Translations under genes and position numbers: made by a program
Assembly (NCBI RefSeq): GCF_015082335.1
Contig: NZ_BLRL01000001.1
Coordinates: 434,001-498,000 of the forward strand
DNA length: 64,000 bases
Source of the DNA: Moritella sp. F3
GTDB taxonomy: Bacteria > Pseudomonadota > Gammaproteobacteria > Enterobacterales > Moritellaceae
Reading direction: 5' to 3'
In this document: positions 8,512-18,004 of the stretch, one piece after another
Layout of the letters: each line of letters begins with the position of its first letter
How positions within the stretch are numbered: the stretch's first letter is position 1
The notes under the pieces: generated by a model
The model's database searches: none
What the model saw: the letters and a program-made list of their open reading frames with translations, nothing else
What the model was told of the DNA's origin: nothing

Positions 8512-10263
8512 GTGAAGCGAGATTCAATGGAATTTGATGTTGTCATTGTCGGAGCAGGGCCTGCCGGATTATCTGCAGCCTGTCGCTTGCGCCAACTTGC
8601 ACTAGACACTGAAACCGAACTCAGTGTTTGTGTCCTCGAAAAAGCCGCTGATATAGGTGGACATACCCTTGCAGGCACCATCTTTGAACCTCGAGCATTA
8701 GACGAACTCTTTCCAGACTGGAAAAACTTAGACTCCCCTGTTACCTGCCATGTGAAACGTGATGAAACTTGGTTACTCAAAAATGCGACTACCGCCCGCC
8801 GTGTACCTAGCATGTTAGTACCATCAAGCTTAGACAACAAACACAACTATATCATCAGCCTCGGAGACTTGTGTATTTGGTTAGCCAAACAAGCTGAACA
8901 ACTAGGCGTCGAGATATTCACAGGTTTTGCCGCGAATGAATTCACGTTTGCCGACGATGACAGCGTTAAAGGCGTGATTACCGGTGACATGGGACGCGAT
9001 AGAAACGGGGCAGAAAAAGACAATTTTATGTCAGGGGTAGAAATCATAGGCAAGTATACGTTAGTCACCGAAGGTTCACGTGGTCATTTAGGCAAACAAT
9101 TAATCGAAAAGTACCAGTTAGATAAAGACGCAGATCCACAGCACTACGGATTAGGTATTAAAGAATTATGGCAAATAGACCCAGATATCCACCAGCCCGG
9201 ATTAGTCATCCACAGTATTGGCTGGCCACTAGCAGAGCACGGCGCGACTGGCGGTGCTTTTCTCTATCATGTAGGTAAAGATCAAGCTTATGTCGGACTC
9301 ATCACCGATTTGAACTACCAAAACCCCTATCTCAGCCCTTTTGAAGAATTCCAACGTCTTAAGCTACATCCTGCAGTGAGCCGCTATTTAAAAGGCGGGA
9401 AACGCCTTGCCTATGGTGCTAGAACAGTAACCAAAGGCGGCTATAATTGCTTGCCGAAGATGGTTTTCCCCGGCGGTTTACTACTCGGTTGCGATGCTGG
9501 TACATTAAACGTAGCTAAATTAAAAGGCACTCATACCGCCATGAAAACAGGCATGGTTGGGGCTGAAGCAGTGTTTGCAGCGATGGCATTAACACGCTTT
9601 AAAGCAAACGAGAGTACTGAAGATGTCGCTAAAAAAAGCTCGGAACACCCCCCTAAACAAACAGCAGAGCAAGTGACTGAACCATTAACTGATAAAGTAA
9701 TCGAAACCAATGACAGTCTCGAACATTTCACCTTATTATATAAAGCATCTTGGGTATACCAAGAGTTATATCAATCACGTAATTTTGCGCCTATCACGCA
9801 CAGATGTAATGCCATGCTAGGCGTAACCTGGTTTGAACAAAACATATTGCACAAAAGCTTACCTTTTACCCTACACGATTCAAAACCAGATCATTGTCAG
9901 TTACAAAAAGTCACCAAATCGACAGCGATTACTTATCCAAAGCCAGACAACGTATTAACGTTTGACCGTTTAAGTTCAGTGTTTCTAGCCAATATCCAAC
10001 ATGATGCCAATCAGCCAAACCACCTTAAACTGACCGACCCTAGCGTGCCAATGTGTACCAACCTCCCCCGCTTTGCAGAGCCCGCACAACGCTACTGCCC
10101 TGCGGCTGTGTATGAAATTGTCACGGTTGATAAAGAAGTAAAATTCCAGATAAATGCGCAAAACTGCATCCACTGTAAAGCCTGTGACATCAAAGACCCA
10201 TCGCAGAACATAGTCTGGACACCACCCGAAGGCGGCAGCGGTCCTAATTATTCCGGAATGTGA
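8512..10263 (+). CDS. Electron transfer flavoprotein-ubiquinone oxidoreductase
   Basis: 583 residues from a GTG at 8512, chosen because AAGGA ends eight bases upstream and because the resulting N-terminus (MKRDSMEFDVV) matches the usual start of bacterial ETF-QO. The enzyme passes electrons from ETF, reduced by acyl-CoA and other dehydrogenases, to ubiquinone at the membrane. Visible: FAD-binding GAGPAGLSAACRL near the start; the GAT/GGAF...VGLI central part; a C-terminal 4Fe-4S ligand set (CP in RYCPAAVYE and the CIHCKAC motif). A ~45-residue polar, low-complexity stretch rich in E, K and T at about residues 375–420 looks like an insertion relative to other family members. etfA/etfB are not adjacent. 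Confidence 0.92.
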   Translation: MKRDSMEFDVVIVGAGPAGLSAACRLRQLALDTETELSVCVLEKAADIGGHTLAGTIFEPRALDELFPDWKNLDSPVTCHVKRDETWLLKNATTARRVPSMLVPSSLDNKHNYIISLGDLCIWLAKQAEQLGVEIFTGFAANEFTFADDDSVKGVITGDMGRDRNGAEKDNFMSGVEIIGKYTLVTEGSRGHLGKQLIEKYQLDKDADPQHYGLGIKELWQIDPDIHQPGLVIHSIGWPLAEHGATGGAFLYHVGKDQAYVGLITDLNYQNPYLSPFEEFQRLKLHPAVSRYLKGGKRLAYGARTVTKGGYNCLPKMVFPGGLLLGCDAGTLNVAKLKGTHTAMKTGMVGAEAVFAAMALTRFKANESTEDVAKKSSEHPPKQTAEQVTEPLTDKVIETNDSLEHFTLLYKASWVYQELYQSRNFAPITHRCNAMLGVTWFEQNILHKSLPFTLHDSKPDHCQLQKVTKSTAITYPKPDNVLTFDRLSSVFLANIQHDANQPNHLKLTDPSVPMCTNLPRFAEPAQRYCPAAVYEIVTVDKEVKFQINAQNCIHCKACDIKDPSQNIVWTPPEGGSGPNYSGM

Positions 10264-10323
10264 CTTGCACATTGACAGCATCAACTAAAAACAGAGTCAA
10301 AAACGATTACATAACAGTAATAA

Positions 10324-10356
10324 AAAGCGCCGCTAATCAGTGATTAGCGGCGCTTT
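10324..10356. terminator. Strong bidirectional terminator between ETF-QO and glpD
   Basis: Perfect 16-base arms AAAGCGCCGCTAATCA / TGATTAGCGGCGCTTT separated by one base (in practice a 14-bp stem with a 5-base loop), flanked by A and T tracts. It can end transcription of both convergent genes. Confidence 0.9.
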
Positions 10357-10393
10357 AATATGAGTTGTTTAATTCGCGTAGTGAGTTACGCCA

Positions 10394-11953
10394 TTAACCA
10401 ACTTCATCTAGCTTTACCGGATTAAGCTTTACAACCTGTGCATTCATGTAGTCTGTAACCGCTGCTTGTTGTGCTTTGTTTAAGTACAAACCAAGCTTAG
10501 TACGACGCCATAATACATCTTCCGCTTTTTTAGCAAATTCTGTTTCAATCAAGTAATCAAGTTCACGGCTGTAAACACCATGACCAAAGTGAATACCAAA
10601 ATCGGCTTCAGAATGACAATCAGCGAATAACTTCCAGGTGTCTGTACCAAACTGGTTCACATAACGCTTCGCCGTTTCAGGGTTTAGCCATAAGTGCTGT
10701 GAACAAATGTTATCAACTAGCTGCGTTCGTGGGTAACTAAAGTCACCACCAGGTAATGGCGTATCTGCAGTCCACGAATAACCTAACTTATCAAAGTACG
10801 GTGAAATCAGTGTCATTGCTGACTCAGCCAGTTTACGATAAGTTGTTAGCTTGCCACCGAAGATAGATAACAATGGCGCTTGTGTGCCTTCTTGCTCAAG
10901 TTCCAGTGTGTAATCACGTGTGATCGCTTGTGGTGATGAAGATTCGTCATCACACAGTGGACGTACGCCGCTGTAAGTCCAAACAACATCACTTGGTGCA
11001 AGCTGCTTCACAAAGTGTTCGTTTACAACATCAATCAAGTATTCAACTTCGTCATCAGAAATAGCCACTTTGCGTGGGTCGCCAATGTATTCAACGTCAG
11101 TCGTACCTATGATTGAGAAGTCTTCCATGTAAGGAATAACGAACACAATACGGTTATCTTTGTTTTGTAAAATATAAGCTTGTTCTTCATCATGGATACG
11201 TGGCACCACAATGTGTGAACCTTTTACCAAACGAATGTTACGTGGTGATTCTTCTTCCATGCTGTCATCGAAGAATTGCTTCACCCAAGGACCGGCCGCA
11301 TTAACTAATGCACGCGCAGTACGTTCGAAACGCACGTTTGTTTGATCGTTTACAATTGTTACTTGCCATAAGCCATCTTTACGCACAGCTTTTTCTACAC
11401 GGCAATAGTTCTCAACTTCGGCGCCGTTACGTTGTGCTGCCATCGCATTTAGAATAACCAAACGAGCATCATCAACCCAACAATCTGAATATTCAAAACC
11501 TTTAGTGATTTCTTTTTTAAGTAAACCTGATTTAGCTAGGTTCACTTGGTTACTACCTGGTAACGTTGTACGTTTGCCCAAGTTATCATACAAGAATAAA
11601 CCTGCACGAATTAATAACGCAGGACGTAAGAAAGGACGATGTGGTAAACGGAAACGCATTGGTTTAACAATGTGTGGTGCTTTCTTCAGTAATACTTCAC
11701 GCTCAGCGAGTGATTCAGACACGAGACGAAACTCGTAATGCTCAAGGTAACGTAAACCACCATGAACAAGTTTAGAACTTGCTGATGATGTAGCTGAGGC
11801 AAAATCGGCTGCTTCATATAAGCCTACTGTGAGACCACGACCAGCGGCGTCTGCAGCAATACCCGCACCATTAATACCGCCGCCTACAACGATCAGGTCT
11901 AGCACTTCATTAGACACGTTATTGGTCATTACTTTCTGGTTTCCATTATTCAT
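10394..11953 (-). CDS. glpD: Aerobic glycerol-3-phosphate dehydrogenase
   Basis: 519 residues. GlpD is a membrane-associated FAD enzyme that oxidises sn-glycerol 3-phosphate to dihydroxyacetone phosphate and reduces ubiquinone. Visible: the N-terminal FAD motif VVGGGINGAGIAADAAGRG, the SSKLVHGGLRYLE segment typical of GlpD, and the C-terminal DAO_C domain. The ATG at 11953 has only a weak ribosome site; an in-frame ATG at 11929 (MTNNVSNE) is equally possible and still precedes the FAD motif. It is third in a glpF–glpK–glpD run, but a 352-bp gap to glpK suggests its own promoter. CGAACAT half-sites in that gap suggest GlpR control. Confidence 0.95.
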   Translation of the reverse strand: MNNGNQKVMTNNVSNEVLDLIVVGGGINGAGIAADAAGRGLTVGLYEAADFASATSSASSKLVHGGLRYLEHYEFRLVSESLAEREVLLKKAPHIVKPMRFRLPHRPFLRPALLIRAGLFLYDNLGKRTTLPGSNQVNLAKSGLLKKEITKGFEYSDCWVDDARLVILNAMAAQRNGAEVENYCRVEKAVRKDGLWQVTIVNDQTNVRFERTARALVNAAGPWVKQFFDDSMEEESPRNIRLVKGSHIVVPRIHDEEQAYILQNKDNRIVFVIPYMEDFSIIGTTDVEYIGDPRKVAISDDEVEYLIDVVNEHFVKQLAPSDVVWTYSGVRPLCDDESSSPQAITRDYTLELEQEGTQAPLLSIFGGKLTTYRKLAESAMTLISPYFDKLGYSWTADTPLPGGDFSYPRTQLVDNICSQHLWLNPETAKRYVNQFGTDTWKLFADCHSEADFGIHFGHGVYSRELDYLIETEFAKKAEDVLWRRTKLGLYLNKAQQAAVTDYMNAQVVKLNPVKLDEVG

Positions 11954-11982
11954 ACTTAACTCACTTTAATACATTCTTGTCT

Positions 11983-12087
11983 GAGCGAACGACCGCTTTC
12001 GAACATCTGCAACTAATATAAAACATTTTAGTATTAAAATCACCATTTACTTTCGAATTCGCGCATTTATTTTTACATAGCGAACAT
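11983..12087. promoter_or_regulatory. GlpR-like half-sites upstream of glpD
   Basis: The 352-bp glpK–glpD gap holds two exact CGAACAT heptamers (12000–12006 and 12081–12087), plus a related CGAACGA at 11986. CGAACAT is the core of the E. coli GlpR operator half-site (AWCGAAMATW). The copies are not arranged as a perfect 20-bp palindrome, so binding is inferred only. No other gene-like signal is visible in the gap. Confidence 0.45.
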
Positions 12088-12305
12088 GAATTGCGAAGGT
12101 AAAACGCAAGTTATGCTCGAATGGCTATTAAGCCTTAGAAATATGTCAATTTGATGACAAAAATAGACTACTTTGCTCGAAATGCCCAACATTCCAAGAA
12201 ATAAGCTCAAAAAAATCCCAAAAAAAAGCATCACTATATCAATATAATGATGCACTTCTATTAAGACTAAGATGACACCTTATTGGCAATCAAATTTAAA
12301 CTCGA

Positions 12306-13838
12306 TTACAGTAAATCGTCTTCTTCGTCATGGCCTTCAGCCCATGACTGCGCCGCTTTAACAGCACGTTTCCAGCCACGGTAACGACGTTGACGTTTAA
12401 CATCATCATCATGTGGCATAAATGATTTTTCAATCACAGCTTTATCAGACAGTTCATCTAAGCCATCCCAGAAACCAACAGCCAGACCAGCAAGGTATGC
12501 AGCACCAAGTGCCGTTACTTCTGTAACTGCAGGACGTAATACTGTCGTATTTAACACGTCAGATTGGAATTGCATTAGGAAGTTATTCGCTACTGCACCG
12601 CCATCTACACGTAATTCAGCTAGCTTGATACCTGAATCTGCTTGCATCGCATCAAGTACGTCACGTGTTTGATATGCAATACTTTCTAATGTTGCACGAA
12701 TAATGTGATTTGCACCAACACCACGTGTTAGACCAACAATCGTGCCACGTGCATAGGCATCCCAGTACGGTGCACCTAAACCAGTGAATGCAGGCACAAC
12801 ATAAACACCGTTTGACGAGTCTACTTTTGTTGCAAAATATTCAGAATCTTTGGCATCAGCAAGCAATTTCATTTCGTCACGTAACCATTGGATAGAAGCA
12901 CCACCCATGAATACCGCGCCTTCTAGTGCGTATGCCACTTCACCACGTGGACCACATGCCAAAGTAGTAAGTAGACCGTTCTGAGACGTTACTTTTTCTT
13001 TACCCGTGTTCATTAACAAGAAACAACCCGTACCGTACGTGTTTTTAGCTTGGCCTTGTTCAACACACATTTGACCGTAAAGAGCAGCTTGTTGATCACC
13101 CGCGATACCAGCGATTGGGGTACGAGTACCGCCTTTACCGCCTAAGTTCATTTGACCGTAAACTTCTGAAGACGATTTCACTTCAGCCATCATTGATAGT
13201 GGAATATCAAGGACTTTAAGTAGTTTCTCATCCCATTGCAGCGTATTGATGTTAAATAACATAGTACGTGATGCGTTAGTGTGATCCGTTACATGCACGC
13301 GTCCCTGTGTCATTTTCCAAACTAACCAAGTATCAACAGTACCGAATAATAGTTTACCGGCTTCAGCGTCTTCACGTGCACCCTCAACATTATCAAGGAT
13401 CCATTTAATTTTTGTACCAGAGAAGTACGGGTCAACAACTAAACCTGTGTTTTCACGTACGTATTCTTCAAAGCCTGCATCTTGTGCTTTTAATTTGTCA
13501 CATATATCTGCAGTACGACGACATTGCCATACGATCGCGTTATAAACTGGCTTGCCTGTTTCTTTATTCCAAACAATCGTTGTTTCACGTTGGTTAGTAA
13601 TACCGATACCGGCAATTTCATCACTCGTGATGCCAGTCTTAGCTAACGTTTCAACTAATACTGAGCTCTGAGTTGCGTAGATTTCAAGTGGATCATGCTC
13701 AACCCAACCCGCTTGCGGATAGATTTGCGTGAATTCACGTTGAGATACACTAACAATATTTGCATCGTGGTCAAGAATAACGGCACGAGAACTTGTTGTA
13801 CCTTGGTCTAAAGCAATAATGTATTTTTTCTCAGTCAT
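12306..13838 (-). CDS. glpK: Glycerol kinase
   Basis: 510 residues (E. coli GlpK has 502). It phosphorylates glycerol to sn-glycerol 3-phosphate with ATP, trapping glycerol brought in by GlpF. Visible: the N-terminal phosphate-binding [19 protein letters not shown], the glycerol-contact region WQCRRTAD, and the FGGY signature regions ([25 protein letters not shown]). The ATG at 13838 has AAGGA seven bases upstream. It lies between glpF (146-bp gap) and glpD (352-bp gap) on the same strand. The C-terminal tail ends in a run of acidic residues (GHDEEDDLL). Confidence 0.97.
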   Translation of the reverse strand: MTEKKYIIALDQGTTSSRAVILDHDANIVSVSQREFTQIYPQAGWVEHDPLEIYATQSSVLVETLAKTGITSDEIAGIGITNQRETTIVWNKETGKPVYNAIVWQCRRTADICDKLKAQDAGFEEYVRENTGLVVDPYFSGTKIKWILDNVEGAREDAEAGKLLFGTVDTWLVWKMTQGRVHVTDHTNASRTMLFNINTLQWDEKLLKVLDIPLSMMAEVKSSSEVYGQMNLGGKGGTRTPIAGIAGDQQAALYGQMCVEQGQAKNTYGTGCFLLMNTGKEKVTSQNGLLTTLACGPRGEVAYALEGAVFMGGASIQWLRDEMKLLADAKDSEYFATKVDSSNGVYVVPAFTGLGAPYWDAYARGTIVGLTRGVGANHIIRATLESIAYQTRDVLDAMQADSGIKLAELRVDGGAVANNFLMQFQSDVLNTTVLRPAVTEVTALGAAYLAGLAVGFWDGLDELSDKAVIEKSFMPHDDDVKRQRRYRGWKRAVKAAQSWAEGHDEEDDLL

Positions 13839-13984
13839 TACGAAGTCCTTTTAATTTCATTTGTATGAGTACGTCATATTTCAATTAGCTTACGTACTTA
13901 TGTTTAATTATACACCTAAGCGATAATCAAAGTCGCTCAAGTGTTATTCAAAATTTATTCAGGGTTACTTTTCACTATCGCTAA

Positions 13985-14842
13985 CTATACTTCAGCCGCT
14001 TTAGCTTCAACAGATACTTCATCACACTGGTTTGGAATAGTGCAACCATGGCCTGCAGACGGTAAGTATTGACCAATCACTTTTGGATATAACCAACCAC
14101 CAAAACATGCACCTGCAATTGGACCTAAGATAGGTACGATGAAGTAAGGAATATCTTTAGCACCTGTTAGTGCGAAATCCCAGCCAGCGAAATAAGCGAA
14201 TAATTTAGGACCAAAGTCACGTGCTGGGTTCATCGCAAAACCAGTTAGTGGACCTAAAGAGCCACCGATAACCGCGATTAGTACACCGATAAGCACAGGG
14301 TTCATTGCGCCACGTGGTTCACCGTTACTTTCATCACCAAGGGCTAGAATAACGAACATTAATACCGCAGTGATAACAAATTCAACCGCAAATGCGCCGA
14401 TGAATGTTAATGATGGATGTGGGTAAGTTGAGAAGATACCCGCTGTTGATAATGCCGCTTCACTATTACGTAGGAAACCGTTAGCGATTTCGTAGTCAGT
14501 AAATAAGTTACTATATAGACCATATACTAACGCTGCAGAACAGAAAGCACCTGCGAGTTGCGAAAATATATAAGGTAATACTTTGCTTTTATCAAATCCG
14601 TGGAAAGCAGCCAATGCAATCGTCACCGCGGGATTAATATGTGCGCCAGAAACACCTGCCGTACAGTAAATAGCAATTGCTACACCCATACCCCAAATGA
14701 TACTAATTTCCCATTGACCAAAACTTGCACCCGTTAGTACTAATGCAGCCACGCAGCCGACACCAAAAAATATTAACAGTCCAGTTCCAATAAACTCAGC
14801 CAGGCATTCGCCCATCAGAGTATGTTGTTTATTGCTAGCCAT
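13985..14842 (-). CDS. glpF: Glycerol uptake facilitator (aquaglyceroporin)
   Basis: 285 residues with six membrane helices and two re-entrant half-helices carrying the NPA boxes: GAHINPAVTIA at about residue 65 and GFAMNPARDFGP at about residue 205. The aspartate after the second box (NPARD) is the mark of glycerol-conducting members as opposed to water-specific ones. It allows passive entry of glycerol, which GlpK then phosphorylates. Strong ribosome site AAGGA before the ATG. First gene of the glpF–glpK–glpD run. A GlpR-like half-site (ATGTTCG) lies about 40 bp upstream of the start. Confidence 0.96.
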   Translation of the reverse strand: MASNKQHTLMGECLAEFIGTGLLIFFGVGCVAALVLTGASFGQWEISIIWGMGVAIAIYCTAGVSGAHINPAVTIALAAFHGFDKSKVLPYIFSQLAGAFCSAALVYGLYSNLFTDYEIANGFLRNSEAALSTAGIFSTYPHPSLTFIGAFAVEFVITAVLMFVILALGDESNGEPRGAMNPVLIGVLIAVIGGSLGPLTGFAMNPARDFGPKLFAYFAGWDFALTGAKDIPYFIVPILGPIAGACFGGWLYPKVIGQYLPSAGHGCTIPNQCDEVSVEAKAAEV

Positions 14843-15297
14843 GATTCATTCCTTTGTTTTATTTATGTAGGGTGTACACAATGTTCGTGTGAATTTGAAT
14901 TTACACTTTTTATACATAATTAAAACAAATAAGGAATGGAAATGAGCGTTCGAGCACAGAAATATATTCAAACGAGACAGGTTGAAATGTATTTATCTAT
15001 AAAACACGCTATATCGAGCGGAATTGATCAAGATCAGAGTATATATTAATTAGCATTAAACGATAGTTAGCAACATAAATTAACACTTTATTGGTAGTTA
15101 CGTACTAATTATTACTCATACCGCTTATTAATAAGTATTAAAGTAGGAGAAATGAAGGTAATCAGGCTAAATGTAACAAATCGAACATCTGTAAGGTGAA
15201 ATGATTAAAACGAACAAAATACAGTTAAGCCATCTGCAGGCTTAACTGTATTAATCAGTACGAAAAGATCTACGTGCTATAACTTACTCTCTGCACC
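14843..15297. promoter_or_regulatory. 455-bp control region upstream of glpF
   Basis: No gene is visible. It contains ATGTTCG at 14881–14887 (reverse complement of CGAACAT) and CGAACAT at 15182–15188, both matching the GlpR half-site core; ten-base matches to AWCGAAMATW are about nine of ten for each. A 20-bp imperfect palindrome, GTGT GAATT TG AATT TACAC, lies at about 14886–14905; its half-site spacing does not fit CRP. Promoter elements were not assigned. Confidence 0.45.
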
Positions 15298-16467
15298 CTA
15301 TTGCGGGATTGCAGAGTGATCGCTTGGTTTTGATGTCGCACTTTTGATCAGCATGTAAATACACATAGTCAGCATGCAAACACCAAGATACATAATCAAA
15401 CTATTGTTGTAGTGCTTAAAGGTTTGCGCCACAACAGGCCCCGCAACAGAGCCAGCGCTATAGCTAAGTAACATGATCTCAGTTGCCGCTACAATTTTAC
15501 TGACACCTAAACTGTCACACGCTAGCGAGATAGCAACGGGATAGAGTGAAAACACACTCGCACCCAACAACATGTAGCTTGAGCTCAATAATATTGAGTC
15601 ATGCGTCGTTAATATACCAATAACGCCCAGTACACCAAGCAAACAAAATAGTGACATTAGTAACGTCTTGCTCATTTTTGGTGACAAGTAGCTTACGACT
15701 GGTTGTACTAACATGCCACCTAGAATAATAATCGCCATTAACATACCGCTTTGCTCTGCACTGCCTGTTTGCGCTTTAAGGTACAAAGGCATTAACCCAT
15801 AAATAGGTGCCATTAACATGCCAGAAACTAAACATCCCAAAATCGCAGGGCGGCTTAGTGTTTTTAGTTCAGCAAACTTGATCTTTTGGTGTCCAGTGCA
15901 ATCAGGCTGCCCCACCTTGATTAATAACGGCGGTAAAATGGCAATCAACAACACACCAATCACAACGCTGTAAGGAAAGATCCCAACAGCACCAATTGGA
16001 ACAAGTGCTAACTGGCCTAATGCATTACCACCGTATAAAGAGGTCATGTATAAACCTAAACGTTTAGCACGTTGCTTTGCTGTGTCGGCCATTAATAACC
16101 AAGACTCAACAACAACAAATACCCCTGCTACAGCAATACCGGCAATAAAACGAGCCGCTAACCAGGTTGCAGCACTTGGTAGTGCAATCATCAAAAAGAT
16201 CGATAACAACAGTACACTTAAAAACAAAATAAACGCAAGGCGGTGCCCCATTCTTGCGACTACGCTTTCTATCTGTAATGAGCCTATTAATAGTCCCAGA
16301 TAAAAGATACTTGCCAACCAAGGTGTTAATGTAAGACTTAGTCCAAAAGATTGCAAAGATAATGGAATTAGGCTCATTAAAAAGCCCGATGCAATAGCAA
16401 AAAATGACAAACCGACAACAGGTACAAATGTGCTGTTTTTTGGGTTTGAGCAGGCGAATGTTCCCAC
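15298..16467 (-). CDS. MFS permease, YcaD-like
   Basis: 389 residues, 12 predicted helices. The GTG at 16467 is favoured by GAGGA six bases upstream. The arrangement resembles the YcaD group of the major facilitator superfamily: the short loop after helix 2 (RMGHRLAF), the RFIAGIAVAGVFVVVESWLLM segment (cut around residues 86–106), and QRAKRLGLYM in the central part. YcaD-type proteins are putative transporters without a firm substrate. The gene is separated by 455 bp from glpF and is not obviously part of the glycerol set. The 5' flank of ~490 bp holds no gene. Confidence 0.85.
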   Translation of the reverse strand: MGTFACSNPKNSTFVPVVGLSFFAIASGFLMSLIPLSLQSFGLSLTLTPWLASIFYLGLLIGSLQIESVVARMGHRLAFILFLSVLLLSIFLMIALPSAATWLAARFIAGIAVAGVFVVVESWLLMADTAKQRAKRLGLYMTSLYGGNALGQLALVPIGAVGIFPYSVVIGVLLIAILPPLLIKVGQPDCTGHQKIKFAELKTLSRPAILGCLVSGMLMAPIYGLMPLYLKAQTGSAEQSGMLMAIIILGGMLVQPVVSYLSPKMSKTLLMSLFCLLGVLGVIGILTTHDSILLSSSYMLLGASVFSLYPVAISLACDSLGVSKIVAATEIMLLSYSAGSVAGPVVAQTFKHYNNSLIMYLGVCMLTMCIYMLIKSATSKPSDHSAIPQ

Positions 16468-16956
16468 CTTGTATCCTCAAGTTAAATTGTTTAAATATAG
16501 GTTAAGCCGCTATATGTGTACCAGTTGTTGGTTACTGCATATTTCGGCGAGACTTTAATCCTAATTTAATGTGATGTAAAGTTTATTTTTCAATTAAACA
16601 CAAAATAATTTATAAGGATTATAATCGCGCTTAAGCACCGCAGGACAGTAGGTTATAGGCATGTTAATGTTTTATTCCATCGCACTTTCGATACGTTCAC
16701 CAAAACGAAACAGCCTTAATTATCACGTAAATACCAAAGCGCTATTTACATAAGGTTAAATCTATTAAAGGCTAACGTAACACGATATTTACCACTATTA
16801 ATAGACGTTTGAATATACAACAAACAATAGCTTAACCAACCATTGTTCGTTGTATAATGAACGATGACCTGGGAGGTCAAACCACGCATTTAATAGTGTA
16901 TGTGATGGGGGTTTAGAAGTGATAGTGATGTGGCTTACATAGCACTAGATTGTTAA
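16468..16956. other. 489-bp intergenic region with no gene seen
   Basis: It separates the MFS permease start from the end of the broken diguanylate cyclase. It is AT-rich with stop codons in all frames. A loose inverted repeat (CAACAAACAAT near 16819 and ATTGTTCGTTG near 16842) is visible; no coding, RNA or mobile-element signature was recognised. Confidence 0.5.
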
Positions 16957-17750
16957 CTACATATTAAGCGGTTCATTACTGCTGAAATCAGTATGAAGCA
17001 CACGATTCTTACCCGCTACTTTAGCCGCGTATAAGCGTTCATCAGCTTGTTTAATGACACTTTTTATTGATTTAATTTGGTCTATCGAAGATGTGGTCAC
17101 TACACCGCCAGACATAGTCACGTGAAACTCGGTTTCGTTGCTGTAATGTGGGGGGTTAGCAACGCTTTCACAGATGCGCTCAAACACATCAATCTGCTTA
17201 TTATCTTTGTTGTATGCAATCAGCAGGCCGAACTCTTCACCGCCAAGACGTAGTAATATGTCTTTTTCACGAATTTGCTGCTTAATCACAGTTGTCACTC
17301 GGATCAGAACTTCATCACCGATGGGGTGCCCGTAAGTATCATTCACATGCTTAAAATTATCTAAATCAATAATCATGAAAGAGTAAAACTGATGACGTTC
17401 GATATTTTTCAGTTCAGCCATAAAACCACGACGGTTTAACAACCCAGTCAATGGATCATGACATGATTCAGACGCCAATATCTTCGACACAAAACGTAAT
17501 TTCAACGTATACAACACCCACACTGCAAGCACAATAGCCACAAAATAAAAGGTGATATCGACAAGACTATTTTTAAGTAAGTCACTTGATCACTGATTGA
17601 ATAAGGCATTACCACGCGTAGATTGGTTGTATTACCATCAAAGCTCAGCGGCTCACTAAGAATGCCTAAATCAGAGTTTGGCTTGGGATCATTAATTAGG
17701 TAGAAATCAGATGAATAGCGAAAACGGTAGACACTATTCAGTTGAAACAT
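16957..17750 (-). pseudogene. Diguanylate cyclase (GGDEF), broken by frameshift and 5' loss
   Basis: The downstream part (16957 to about 17585) encodes one membrane helix (VAIVLAVWVLYTLKL) and a complete GGDEF domain: DPLTGLLNRRGF, the inhibitory-site motif REKD five residues before GGEEF, and the C-terminal AAKVAGKNRV. The upstream part (about 17585–17750) is in another frame and encodes ~55 residues resembling the end of a periplasmic sensor domain (FRYSSDFYLINDPKPNSDL). The two frames meet near 17580–17590, where one indel would join them. An in-frame stop lies within ~15 bases upstream of the ATG at 17750, so the usual first membrane helix and most of the sensor are missing. A GTG at 17541 could give a truncated GGDEF protein. 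Confidence 0.7.
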
Positions 17751-17914
17751 TATGTTACGCGACTATCGACTAATCACACTATCTACGATGTACTAGCCGC
17801 GCACTGAATATACTTTATGATATGAGCATAAAATATATTATAACCAATTGAAAATCACAAAATATGCAATACTAGTAACTGCAAAGAGAGTTAATCGACA
17901 GTTAAATGATAAAC

Positions 17915-17940
17915 AAAAAAGGCCGCTGTTAAGCGACCTT
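17915..17940 (-). terminator. Terminator after the DASS transporter gene
   Basis: Stem AAGGCCGCT / AGCGACCTT (one mismatch) with a 4-base loop; on the minus strand it runs into six T residues. It lies 65 bp past the stop at 18005. Confidence 0.75.
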
Positions 17941-18004
17941 CTCTATTAACGAAGTATTAATAAAACATCAATAAAACATTATGTATTATTGATGAGCATT
18001 TTAT

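Noticed and set aside
12073-12255. Small minus-strand open frame in the glpK–glpD gap.
   Set aside because: No ribosome site, no family resemblance, and the region holds operator-like half-sites.
14886-14905. Imperfect palindrome upstream of glpF as a CRP site (TGTGA on one side).
   Set aside because: The half-site spacing (eight bases between TGTGA and TTACA) does not fit the six of CRP sites.
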